Assembly (NCBI GenBank): GCA_030645495.1
Contig: JAUSLV010000002.1
Coordinates: 221,686 to 285,685, forward strand
Direction: 5' to 3'
Source of the DNA: Actinomycetota bacterium
GTDB taxonomy: Bacteria > Actinomycetota > Acidimicrobiia > Acidimicrobiales > Ilumatobacteraceae
Length of the DNA: 64,000 bases
Shown here: piece after piece, positions 35,054-42,731 of the stretch
How positions within the stretch are numbered: position 1 is the first letter of the stretch
Layout of the letters: every line of letters begins with the position of its first letter
Made by a program: the position numbers and the translations under genes
Notes under the pieces: generated by a model
Databases searched by the model: none
Told to the model about the DNA's origin: nothing
The model's input: only the letters and a program-made list of their open reading frames with translations

Positions 35054-35776
35054 ATGATCCCCCACGACGATGCGTTGCGCGAGCGGATGGCGCGGCACCT
35101 CGCCCAGCACCCGCTGCTGGAGGCCGACCACGAAGGGCACAAGCGCGCCGCGGTCGCGATCGTGGTGGTGCCCAGCGAGGCGGGCGCCGACCCGTACGAC
35201 CCGGGCGCGTTCACCGCCGACGACATGAAGGTGGTGCCCGGCGACATCACCGGCCTCACCGGCGCGATGACCGACGTGTCGGGTGGCGCGGCGTTCTTGC
35301 TGTGCCGTCGCGCCGCCAAGCTGAACAGCCATGGCGGCCAGTGGGCGCTGCCCGGCGGGCGGATGGACCCGGGCGAGACGCCGGAGGAGACGGCTCGCCG
35401 CGAGCTGCACGAGGAGTTGGGGCTGGACCTACCGGCCTCGGCGGTGCTCGGCACGCTCGACGACTACGTCACCCGCTCGGGCTACATCATGACCCCGGTG
35501 GTGCTGTGGGCCGGTGGCGACGTGGTGTTGCGCCCCGACCCGGCCGAGGTGGCGCACGTGTACCGCATCGGCTGCCATCACCTGCAGCGCGACGATTCGC
35601 CGCGGTTCATCACCATCCCCGAGAGCGAGCGCCCCGTGGTGCAAGTACCGCTCGGTGGCGACCTGATCCACGCGCCCACCGGGGCCGTGCTGGTGCAGTT
35701 CCGCTGGGTCGCGCTCGACGGCGAAGTCGGGCGGCGGGTCAACGAGTTCGAGCAACCCGTCTTCGCCTGGAAGTAG
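35054..35776 (+). CDS. NUDIX hydrolase, CoA-pyrophosphatase-like
   Basis: The product has 240 residues. The NUDIX box is canonical: G-G-R-M-D-P-G-E-T, followed by A-R-R-E-L-H-E-E-L-G-L with all metal-binding Glu residues. Just before the box comes W-A-L-P-G-G. An N-terminal helix R-M-A-R-H-L and A-A-V-A-I-V resembles NudL/CoA pyrophosphatase proteins, though the UPF0035 signature is not complete. It should hydrolyse a nucleotide-diphosphate-linked metabolite. It is divergent from the desaturase; the ATG at 35054 follows GGGAG. Confidence 0.83.
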   Translation: MIPHDDALRERMARHLAQHPLLEADHEGHKRAAVAIVVVPSEAGADPYDPGAFTADDMKVVPGDITGLTGAMTDVSGGAAFLLCRRAAKLNSHGGQWALPGGRMDPGETPEETARRELHEELGLDLPASAVLGTLDDYVTRSGYIMTPVVLWAGGDVVLRPDPAEVAHVYRIGCHHLQRDDSPRFITIPESERPVVQVPLGGDLIHAPTGAVLVQFRWVALDGEVGRRVNEFEQPVFAWK

Positions 35777-35779
35777 CCC

Positions 35780-35828
35780 ATTCCCGAGGGTTTCGGCGTG
35801 GCCTGCCCACGCCGGAACCCTCGGGAAT
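35780..35828. terminator. Bidirectional hairpin (GAGGGTT/AACCCTC repeat, copy B)
   Basis: ATTCCCGAGGGTTTCGGCGTG (35780-35800) pairs with the stretch ending CGGAACCCTCGGGAAT at 35828: 21 or 22 bases with one G-U pair and a loop of about six. It sits between the convergent NUDIX and SDR stops and can terminate both. It shares its core with copy A at 496-532. Confidence 0.75.
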
Positions 35829-35836
35829 CTCGCGCG

Positions 35837-36730
35837 TCAGCCGCCGAGGCCGCGGGGGGCGGCGCCGAGCATCTTGCGCAGGCCGAGGCCCACCTCTTCG
35901 ATCGCTACGGCCTCGCCGCTCTTGCTGGAGAAGCTCTCGGCGATCGTCCAGGTCTGCACACGACTCACCACGTTGCCATCGACACGCAGCACCTGGCCGC
36001 TGAACCAGCCGGCTTCCTCGCTCACCAGCCAGGCCACCACCGGCGACATGTTGGCCGGGTCGAGCTTGTCCCAGGCGCCGCTGTCGTCGGCTTCGCGGCC
36101 GACGGTGGCGAGCATGCGCGTGGCAGCGATCGGCGACACGGCGTTGGCGGTGACGCCGTAGCGCTCCATCTCCAGCGCGGTGATCAGCATCATCGTGGCG
36201 ATACCCGACTTGGCCGGGCCGTAGTTGGCCTGGCCGACGTTGCCGAACAGGCCGGCGCCCGAGGTGGTGCTGACGATGCGACCGGTGACCTTCTTGCCGG
36301 CCTTCTTGGCGTCGCGCCAGTAGGTGCAGGCGTGGCGAGTGAGGTTGAACGTGCCCTTGAGGTGCACGTCGATGATCGCGTCGAACTCGTCCTCGCTCAT
36401 CGCGGCCAGCATGCGGTCGCGCAGGAAGCCGGCGTTGTTGACCACGCCGTGCAGGTCGCCGAACTGCTCGACCGTGCGGGCCACGAGCGCGCCCATGCCC
36501 TCGAAGTCGGTGACGCTGGTGCCGTCGGCGATAGCGGTGCCACCCATGGCCTTGATCTCGGCGACCACCTGCTCGGCCGGCGACTCCTCCGTCGCCTCAC
36601 CGCGGATGCCGACACCGAGGTCGTTGACGACAACCGTCGCGCCCGCGCGCGCCAGTTCGAGGCAGTGCGCGCGGCCAAGGCCGCGGCCGCCGCCGGTGAC
36701 GATGACCACTCTTGCGTCGAGCATTCCCAC
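35837..36730 (-). CDS. Short-chain dehydrogenase/reductase
   Basis: The product has 297 residues. It is a classical SDR: V-T-G-G-G-R-G-L-G-R-A (cofactor loop, residues 12-21), N-N-A-G near residue 98, S-T-T-S-G-A-G (catalytic Ser) and N-Y-G-P-A-K (Tyr and Lys). The stretch V-V-V-N-D-L-G-V-G after beta-2, with Asp favouring NAD, is like the multifunctional enzyme 2 (HSD17B4) type that oxidises 3-hydroxyacyl-CoA. The C-terminal tail is longer than usual. GTG 36730 is preceded by AAGGAG; ATG 36724 is an alternative. The operator-like palindrome 36779-36798 lies 49 bases upstream. Confidence 0.88.
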   Translation of the reverse strand: MGMLDARVVIVTGGGRGLGRAHCLELARAGATVVVNDLGVGIRGEATEESPAEQVVAEIKAMGGTAIADGTSVTDFEGMGALVARTVEQFGDLHGVVNNAGFLRDRMLAAMSEDEFDAIIDVHLKGTFNLTRHACTYWRDAKKAGKKVTGRIVSTTSGAGLFGNVGQANYGPAKSGIATMMLITALEMERYGVTANAVSPIAATRMLATVGREADDSGAWDKLDPANMSPVVAWLVSEEAGWFSGQVLRVDGNVVSRVQTWTIAESFSSKSGEAVAIEEVGLGLRKMLGAAPRGLGG

Positions 36731-36778
36731 GATCGTTGACTCCTTGTACGCCGGTCAGGCTTGGATGTGCAGCGGACA

Positions 36779-36798
36779 GTTTGACACTTCTGTCAAAC
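36779..36798. promoter_or_regulatory. Operator-like palindrome upstream of the SDR gene
   Basis: GTTTGACA-CTTC-TGTCAAAC is a perfect 8+8 inverted repeat centred about 58 bases before the SDR start. Its core TTGAC-N6-GTCAA recurs between the acyl-CoA synthetase and acyl-CoA dehydrogenase genes (39477-39492). TetR-type repressors of lipid catabolism bind palindromes of this size; no such regulator is in the window. Confidence 0.5.
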
Positions 36799-36862
36799 GT
36801 TCGTTCAACCCGTCCTCCCCGCCACAGCCTCACTCCCACGCCCACCCCACCCCACCACCAGG

Positions 36863-36910
36863 TTGTGTCACACATCGCCCTCGGGGGCCCGAGGTTGGTG
36901 TGTGACACAA
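36863..36910. repeat. Nested inverted repeat TTGTGTCACACA (copy 1)
   Basis: TTGTGTCACACA (36863-36874) is perfectly repeated inverted at 36899-36910. Inside the 24-base loop lies a second stem CCTCGGG-GG-CCCGAGG. A C-rich stretch with CCCACCCCACCCCACC precedes it. It lies 32 bases beyond the stop of the kinase-like gene. A second element with the same outer arms is at 61301-61389. Confidence 0.8.
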
Positions 36911-36942
36911 ACGGCAGGGTTGGAGAAGAGGAGCCGTTGCAA

Positions 36943-37992
36943 CTACGCCAGCTGGTCGAGGTGGGCGGTGGCGAGCTCGGCCATCGTGACGACGCGCTTC
37001 GACAGGTGGTCGAAGTCGACGTCGCGGTTGGCCATGTTGCCCTGCTCGTAGCGGCGCTTCACACCCTCGGCGATGATCGCGATCTTCCAGTGCTGGAAGG
37101 CCCGGTAGTACTCGATGCCCGACACGTCGAAGCCGGTGGCGGCGGCGTAGCGGGCCAGCACTTCGGCGCGAGTGGGGAACCCGGGGGCACGCGTGGGCGG
37201 AACCTGCATCAACACTTGCGGGCCGCTGTCGCCCGGCTCGTCCCAGTTGTTCAACAGGAAGGCGAGGTCGGCCAGCGGGTCGCCCAGCGTCCACAACTCC
37301 CAATCGAGCACGCCGCTGAGCGTGCCGTCGGCGGTGAACATCACGTTGCCCATGCGGTAGTCGCTGTGAACGATCCCGGTGGCCAGCTGCGGCGGCTTCA
37401 ACGCGATCAACCGCTCGCGCAGCGTCTCCATCACCGGCAGCTCGCGGGTCTTGTTCTGCTCCCACACACTCGACAGGCGCTTCAGCTGCCGGTCGAGGAA
37501 CCCGTCGCGGCGGGCGGCGTCGCCAATGCCCACGGCGTCGATGTCGACCGTGTGCATCGCGGCCATCACGTCGATGATCTGCTCGCCGGCACGGCGACGC
37601 GCCGCCAGCGAGGGGAAGAACGACTCGACGGTCTCGGGGTTCTCCACCACACTGCCCGCGCATCGGCCCATCACGTAGAACGGCGACCCGTTCACCGCCT
37701 CGTCCTCGCACAACGCGAGTGCGGCGGGCACGGGCACGGCCGACCCTGCCAGCGCGGCGATCACCATGTACTCGCGTGCCATGTTGTGCGCGTTGCCACC
37801 CTTGCTGCCCAACGGCGGGCGCCGCAACACCGCACCCCACCCGGCCGAATCGTCGACGAAGTAGGTGATGTTGCTGTGCCCGCCGCTGATCAGCGAGAAC
37901 CGCAACAGCGGCGTGAGGCCATCGACGTGCGCAAGGATCCACGCCTCCACCGGGGCATGTTCGATGCCGGGCAGGGCCTCGGGTGTGCTCAC
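36943..37992 (-). CDS. Phosphotransferase-like protein (APH/ACAD10 type)
   Basis: The product has 349 residues. The aminoglycoside-phosphotransferase-like kinase fold is clear: F-S-L-I-S-G-G-H-S-N-I-T-Y, V-L-R-R-P-P (ATP lysine replaced by Arg), H-S-D-Y-R-M-G-N-V-M-F (Brenner motif, catalytic Asp) and L-D-W-E-L-W-T-L-G-D-P (metal Asp). Such proteins, here beside acyl-CoA genes, phosphorylate hydroxyacyl substrates in the ACAD10/11 route, where 4-hydroxyacyl-CoA is phosphorylated before elimination. This role is inferred from neighbours. Its start overlaps the upstream acyl-CoA synthetase stop by four bases. Confidence 0.85.
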   Translation of the reverse strand: MSTPEALPGIEHAPVEAWILAHVDGLTPLLRFSLISGGHSNITYFVDDSAGWGAVLRRPPLGSKGGNAHNMAREYMVIAALAGSAVPVPAALALCEDEAVNGSPFYVMGRCAGSVVENPETVESFFPSLAARRRAGEQIIDVMAAMHTVDIDAVGIGDAARRDGFLDRQLKRLSSVWEQNKTRELPVMETLRERLIALKPPQLATGIVHSDYRMGNVMFTADGTLSGVLDWELWTLGDPLADLAFLLNNWDEPGDSGPQVLMQVPPTRAPGFPTRAEVLARYAAATGFDVSGIEYYRAFQHWKIAIIAEGVKRRYEQGNMANRDVDFDHLSKRVVTMAELATAHLDQLA

Positions 37993-39404
37993 AGCAGCTT
38001 CCTCCGCAGTACCTTGCCGCTCGCGTTGCGCGGCAACTCGTCGGTGAACTCCACGATCGCCGGCGTCTTGAAGTGCGCCAGCAGGCCACGCACGTGCAAC
38101 TGCAGGTCCTCCACCGTGGGCGTGGGCTGCTGAGGGTCGAGCACCACCACGGCCTTCACGATCTCGCCGTAGCGGCGGTCGGGGGCACCCACCACCGCGG
38201 CCTCGCGCACGGCCGGGTGCGACAGCAGCGCGGTCTCCACCTCCACCGGGTAGATGTTCTCGCCACCGCGCACGATCTTGTCGTTCACCCGTCCGCTGAG
38301 CGTGACATACCCCTCGTCGTCGATGCTGCCGAAGTCGCCGGTGCGTCGCCAGCCGTCGTCATCCAGCACATACGCGTGTGGCGAGCGCAGGATCAGCTGG
38401 CCGATGCCCTCGCTGTCGGGGTTCTCCACCTTCAGCTCCACGTCGAGCACCGGCTTGCCCACGGTGGTCAGCAGCTCGGGCCGGCCGTTGATCGCGGCCA
38501 TGTGATCCTCGTGCGACAAGCAGCAGATCGGGCTGACCTCGGTCTGCCCGAAGATCTGCACGAAGCGCGTGTTGGGCAGGGCGCGCAGCGCGGCCTCGAG
38601 CGTTTCAGGGTGGATCGGCGACGCGCCGTACTGCAGCGCCTTCGGGTGTGCGTCGGCCAGCGCGCCGGCCGAGAGCAGGATGTCGATCATCGTCGGCACG
38701 AGCAGCGCGAACGTGACGCCCAGGCGACCGGCCTCGCGCCACTTGTCGATGCTGAACCAGTCCTGCGGCACCACGCCGGCGCCGACGGCGAGCACGGTGT
38801 ACGTCATCGCCACGCCGGCGGTGTGCGAGAACGGCGAGGCCGAGCAGTAGCGGTCACCGGGGCCGATGCCCATCGTGGTGGTGTAGATGCGGATGCGTTG
38901 GCACAGCCGCTCGTGCGTGGCCGGGATCGGCTTGGGCAGGCCGGTGGTGCCCGACGTGTGGATGATCAGCGCGACATCGTTCGGGCCGACGGCCACGTGG
39001 GGGATCTCGGCCTCGGGGAACGCAGGCATCAGGGCCACTGTCGCGCCGATCAGCGCCGCCGCAGCGCGGCACAGCTCGGCCGTCTTCTCCTCGGCCACGA
39101 TCACGGTCGCGCCGAGGTTCTCGATCGCCGCGGCCAGGTCGCTGGCCGGCAGCTTCGTGCCCAACGGCGCGGGCACGCGGCCCGACAGCGTGGCCCCGAT
39201 CGCGAGCGCGATCGCGTCGGCCGACTCGTCGACCACCATCGGCACCGGCCGGCCGAACGTGAACCCGAGCGAATCCAGCCACGCCGACGCGCCACCGGCG
39301 CGGCGGGCCAGTTGGTCGCCGCTCCAGGTGAAGTCGGTGGTGACGACCGCAGGGTCGGAAGAGCCCACCCAGTACTTGCGGAACAGGTCGTTCCAGGTGT
39401 TCAA
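37989..39404 (-). CDS. AMP-forming acyl-CoA synthetase
   Basis: The product has 471 residues, somewhat short for the family. The adenylate motif I-I-H-T-S-G-T-T-G-L-P-K-P is at about residue 145, F-G-Q-T-E near 290, R-T-G-D-F near 366 and the hinge and catalytic Lys region N-A-S-G-K-V at the C-terminus. It should activate a carboxylic acid (fatty, sterol side-chain or other) to its CoA ester. It leads a two-gene unit with the phosphotransferase-like protein and is divergent from two acyl-CoA dehydrogenases. The operator-like palindrome lies between them. Confidence 0.9.
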   Translation of the reverse strand: MNTWNDLFRKYWVGSSDPAVVTTDFTWSGDQLARRAGGASAWLDSLGFTFGRPVPMVVDESADAIALAIGATLSGRVPAPLGTKLPASDLAAAIENLGATVIVAEEKTAELCRAAAALIGATVALMPAFPEAEIPHVAVGPNDVALIIHTSGTTGLPKPIPATHERLCQRIRIYTTTMGIGPGDRYCSASPFSHTAGVAMTYTVLAVGAGVVPQDWFSIDKWREAGRLGVTFALLVPTMIDILLSAGALADAHPKALQYGASPIHPETLEAALRALPNTRFVQIFGQTEVSPICCLSHEDHMAAINGRPELLTTVGKPVLDVELKVENPDSEGIGQLILRSPHAYVLDDDGWRRTGDFGSIDDEGYVTLSGRVNDKIVRGGENIYPVEVETALLSHPAVREAAVVGAPDRRYGEIVKAVVVLDPQQPTPTVEDLQLHVRGLLAHFKTPAIVEFTDELPRNASGKVLRRKLL

Positions 39405-39476
39405 CTGCTCCCCCTCGCGTCCAGCGAGCCAAGTTACCAGCGGCTCCGGAGGCGGGATAAGTTCCTGGGAACGGAA

Positions 39477-39492
39477 TTGACGGATTCGTCAA
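39477..39492. promoter_or_regulatory. Operator-like palindrome between acyl-CoA synthetase and acyl-CoA dehydrogenase operons
   Basis: TTGACG-GATT-CGTCAA is a perfect 6+6 inverted repeat in the 109-base divergent gap, 22 bases before the dehydrogenase start. It has the same TTGAC-N6-GTCAA frame as 36779-36798. A separate small palindrome GTTCC-TG-GGAAC is at 39461-39472. It could control both divergent operons. Confidence 0.5.
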
Positions 39493-39513
39493 CCGACCGC
39501 ACCGGGGGTGCCG

Positions 39514-40683
39514 ATGACCACGCCGATCGCCGACCCGGCCGCCGACCTGCCTGCACTGCGAGTCGCCATCCGCGCGTGGTTGCGCGACAACGCCACCGCG
39601 CTGCAGCCGTTCCGCCACGAGGTGTTGGGCAGCATGCACGACATGCAGGTGCACACCCGTGTGTTCCAGCGAATGCTGTTCGACGCGGGCTGGACCCGGC
39701 TCGGCTGGCCTGCAGAGTTCGGCGGCGTGGGTGGCAGCGCGGTGCTGCGGGCCGAGGTGATGGAGGAGCTGGCCGCGGCCGGCTACTGCATTCCCGAGCT
39801 GCTGGCCACGATCGAGATCATCGGCCCGATGCTGATCAAGTACGCACCCCACCTTGCGGCCCGCCACATTCCCGCGGCGATCGCCGGCGACGAGGTGTGG
39901 TGCCAGGGGTTCAGCGAACCCGAGGCCGGCAGCGACCTGGGCGGGCTGCGCTGCAAGGCGGTGCCCACCGACGGGCCACACGGTGCGGGCTTCGTCGTCA
40001 GCGGGCAGAAGATGTGGAGCAGCTACGGCAGCCTGGCTCAGCACGTGTGCGTGCTGGCCCGCACCGGCGAAGCCGGCTACCGCGGCCTCAGCATGCTGTG
40101 GGTGGATCTCGAGCAGCCCGGCATCACGGTGGTGCCCACGATGTGCGAGAACGGCCGCGAGGAGGTGGCCGAGCTGTTCTTCGACGACGTGTTCGTGCCT
40201 CGCGACCGCCTGGTTGGCCCCGAGGGTGCCGGCTGGGAAGTGGTGATGTACCTGCTGCAGTTCGAGCGCGGGGCGTTCGCCTGGAAGCGTCAGGCGGAAC
40301 TGCACACGCAACTGCAGGATCTGCTGCACGAGGCCGACCCGGTGGCCGCGGCCGCCCACGCCACCACGGTGGGCGAGGCCTACCTCGCGCTGTTCGCGCT
40401 GCGCTCGCAGGCCGGCCCCACGTTCGCGATGCTCGAGTCGGGCGCCGCGCTGGGGCCGGGCATCTCGGTCGACAAGCTGCTGCTGGGCGCCACCGAGCAG
40501 TCGCTCACCGACACCGCACGCACGGTGCTGTGGCCCGCGCTCGAGCTGGACGACACCGACAGCGCGGCCCGCTGGCGGCGACGGTGGAGCTACGCGCGGA
40601 TCACCACCATCTACGGCGGCGCGGCCGAGGTGCAGCGCGACCTCGTGGCCGAACGGCTGCTGGGCCTACCGAGGGGACGGTGA
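39514..40683 (+). CDS. Acyl-CoA dehydrogenase, first subunit
   Basis: The product has 389 residues. It shows G-W-T-R-L-G-W-P-A-E-F-G-G near residue 59, the flavin-binding stretch W-C-Q-G-F-S-E-P-E-A-G-S-D-L-G near 130, K-M-W-S-S-Y near 170 and at the end T-T-I-Y-G-G-A-A-E-V-Q-R-D. It oxidises acyl-CoA to enoyl-CoA with FAD. The adjacent second dehydrogenase suggests a two-subunit enzyme like those used on sterol side chains (FadE-type heteromers). ATG 39514 was preferred to GTG 39508. The stop is close to or overlaps the next start. Confidence 0.9.
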   Translation: MTTPIADPAADLPALRVAIRAWLRDNATALQPFRHEVLGSMHDMQVHTRVFQRMLFDAGWTRLGWPAEFGGVGGSAVLRAEVMEELAAAGYCIPELLATIEIIGPMLIKYAPHLAARHIPAAIAGDEVWCQGFSEPEAGSDLGGLRCKAVPTDGPHGAGFVVSGQKMWSSYGSLAQHVCVLARTGEAGYRGLSMLWVDLEQPGITVVPTMCENGREEVAELFFDDVFVPRDRLVGPEGAGWEVVMYLLQFERGAFAWKRQAELHTQLQDLLHEADPVAAAAHATTVGEAYLALFALRSQAGPTFAMLESGAALGPGISVDKLLLGATEQSLTDTARTVLWPALELDDTDSAARWRRRWSYARITTIYGGAAEVQRDLVAERLLGLPRGR

Positions 40684-40688
40684 CCGCG

Positions 40689-41660
40689 ATGAGCACACTC
40701 GACGCGAACGAACTGGAACTGATCCGCACGTCGGTGCGCCACCTGCTGGAAGGTGGGCCCAACGGCTTCAGCGTCGGCCTGGCCGAGCTCGGCTGGGCCG
40801 ACCTCTACGCGGCCGACCCGTCGGCGGCGGTGGGCGTGCTGGCGGAGGAAGTGGGCCGCGCCGCAGCCGCGGTGCCGCTGCTGTCCACCGTGCTCGCGCA
40901 GGCGCTGGGCCACCCGGGCGCGGCGATCGTGCTGCCCCCGCTGGCCCGCGGCGACGGCAGCGGAGTGCCCGGAGTACGCGCCGGCGACGACGTGGCGATC
41001 AGCGGGCTCGTCGAGCTGGGCCTGGGCCAACCCGCCACGTACCTCGTGGCCACCGACGGCGGGGTCGTGGCGGTGGATGCAGCCGGGCTGCTCACGCACC
41101 CGAGTGCCAGCGGCGACCCGACGCTCGGCCTCACTGCCGTCAGCGGGCTGCTGCCCCACGGCCCCGTGGTGGCCGACGCCACGCAGTGGGCCACCGCTGT
41201 CACGGTCGGCCGACGCGCGCTCGCTGCGGCACTCACAGGGCTCGCTGAGCGGATGCTGCACGACGCCACCGAGTACGTGCTGGTGCGCCAGCAGTTCGGC
41301 CGCCCGATCGGCTCGTTCCAGACGGTCAAGCACCGCCTGGCCGACGTGCACGTGGCCATCACCGCGGCACGCGCCGGCACCACCACCGCCTGGGCCGACG
41401 GCACCGAGCTGTCGGCGATGGCCGCGCTGTGCCTCGCGGCCAAGGCGCTGCGCGTCGCCAGCACGCACTGCCATCAGGTGCACGGTGGCATCGCGTTCAC
41501 CACCGAGCACGGGTTCCACACGCTCATCCGTCGCGGCCAGTCGTGGCTGGGCCTGCTGGGCCACCCCGACGACCTCACCCGCGTGATCGGCGAACGCCTG
41601 GTGGCCAGCCGTTGGGTGCCGCGCACGCCCCAACTGACGCGAGGAGCCCACCATGGGTGA
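40689..41660 (+). CDS. Acyl-CoA dehydrogenase-like second subunit
   Basis: The product has 323 residues, shorter than the first subunit. The N-terminal part is degenerate. The C-terminal part has V-L-V-R-Q-Q-F-G-R-P-I-G-S-F-Q-T-V-K-H-R-L-A-D and H-Q-V-H-G-G-I-A-F-T-T-E-H, which supply FAD contacts across subunits. It fits the beta-type partner of alpha2beta2 acyl-CoA dehydrogenases. ATG 40689 was taken; GTG 40680, overlapping the upstream stop, is an alternative. It overlaps the DUF7065-like gene by eight bases. Confidence 0.87.
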   Translation: MSTLDANELELIRTSVRHLLEGGPNGFSVGLAELGWADLYAADPSAAVGVLAEEVGRAAAAVPLLSTVLAQALGHPGAAIVLPPLARGDGSGVPGVRAGDDVAISGLVELGLGQPATYLVATDGGVVAVDAAGLLTHPSASGDPTLGLTAVSGLLPHGPVVADATQWATAVTVGRRALAAALTGLAERMLHDATEYVLVRQQFGRPIGSFQTVKHRLADVHVAITAARAGTTTAWADGTELSAMAALCLAAKALRVASTHCHQVHGGIAFTTEHGFHTLIRRGQSWLGLLGHPDDLTRVIGERLVASRWVPRTPQLTRGAHHG

Positions 41661-42681
41661 ACTGCTCACGCCCGCCGACGAGGCCGTGCACGAGGTGGGC
41701 CCGGAGACCAACTGGAACGAGAGCCGCTACATCGACTTCTTCGACCGGACCACTGGTGTGGGCGGGTGGCTGCGGATCGGCAACAGGCCCAACGAAGGCC
41801 GCGCCGAGATGTCGGTCGCGATCAATCTCCCCGGCGAGGACCCCGACGAGGGTGGGGGCCCGCGCACGACCGCGTTCTACTTCGAGCGGGCGCCGATCAC
41901 CGCCAACACGCTCACGTCGGGCAACCAGTCGTGGCACGTCGACGAGCCGTTCGCCACCACGCACGTGCGCTACCACGGCCCACTGATGCTGCTGCACGAT
42001 CCGTGGGTACTCAGCGAACCGGGTGTGGCCTTCAAGACGGCGCCGCGGGCCGAGGCACACATCGACCTGAAGGTCACGTCATTCGGACTCGGGTCGGTGA
42101 TGGGGCAGGACCAGGACCAGCACCACCTGATCTTCCTGCCCGGCCAGGCGAACTACCACTACCAACACCTGTGCCGCTGCGAGGGCACGATCACGGTGGG
42201 CGAGCGCACGTTCCAGGTGAACGGCATGGGCGGCAAGGACCACTCGTGGGGCCCGCGCAACTGGCACGCGAAGATCTACCTGCGCTGGCTGATCGGCATG
42301 GTGGACGACGACTTCGGGTTCCTGCTCACCCGCGCCGTCGGCCCCACCAAGAAGACCCGCAGCGGCTGCGTGTGGCAGGACGGGCAGTTCTTCATCGTCG
42401 ACGACTTCGAGATGCGCAACACCTACGCCGACGGCCCGAACTACGAGCTGCTGGGAACCGAGGTCACGATCCGGTCAGGTGGCCGCACGTGGCAGGCCGC
42501 GGGTACCCCGCAGGACTGGGTGCCGCTGCGCCACCGCCAGCCCGGCCCCGATGGCAACGAGGCGATCCTGCGGATCGTGAAGTCGCCGGTGGTGTGGACG
42601 ATCGAAGGCCAACCCGGCGCGGGCATGGCCGAGTACCACGACCTGATGGTGGATGGCGTGCCCATCGCGCTCGACGATTGA
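41653..42681 (+). CDS. DUF7065/DUF7064-like protein (AttH/CrtC-like beta fold)
   Basis: The product has 342 residues without a signal peptide. Two beta-rich halves can be seen: residues to about 150 with N-E-S-R-Y-I-D-F-F, F-Y-F-E-R-A-P and Y-H-G-P-L-M-L-L-H-D, and the second with F-Q-V-N-G-M-G-G-K-D-H-S-W-G-P-R-N-W, a motif typical of lipocalin-like hydroxyneurosporene synthase/AttH relatives. Proteins of this kind often lie in sterol or terpenoid catabolic clusters. Here it is the third gene of the acyl-CoA dehydrogenase operon. The reaction is unknown; hydration or ligand binding is possible. Confidence 0.68.
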   Translation: MGELLTPADEAVHEVGPETNWNESRYIDFFDRTTGVGGWLRIGNRPNEGRAEMSVAINLPGEDPDEGGGPRTTAFYFERAPITANTLTSGNQSWHVDEPFATTHVRYHGPLMLLHDPWVLSEPGVAFKTAPRAEAHIDLKVTSFGLGSVMGQDQDQHHLIFLPGQANYHYQHLCRCEGTITVGERTFQVNGMGGKDHSWGPRNWHAKIYLRWLIGMVDDDFGFLLTRAVGPTKKTRSGCVWQDGQFFIVDDFEMRNTYADGPNYELLGTEVTIRSGGRTWQAAGTPQDWVPLRHRQPGPDGNEAILRIVKSPVVWTIEGQPGAGMAEYHDLMVDGVPIALDD

Positions 42682-42731
42682 CCGCCGCTCGACCAGGCTT
42701 CGTCCTCGAGCTGCGGGTACGCTCCACGGCC

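Noticed and set aside
37983..41660. A 1225-codon plus-strand open frame running across several genes
   Set aside because: Only its last quarter (from about 40689) looks like a real protein (acyl-CoA dehydrogenase-like). The rest is antisense to the kinase-like and acyl-CoA synthetase genes, an artefact of high GC.
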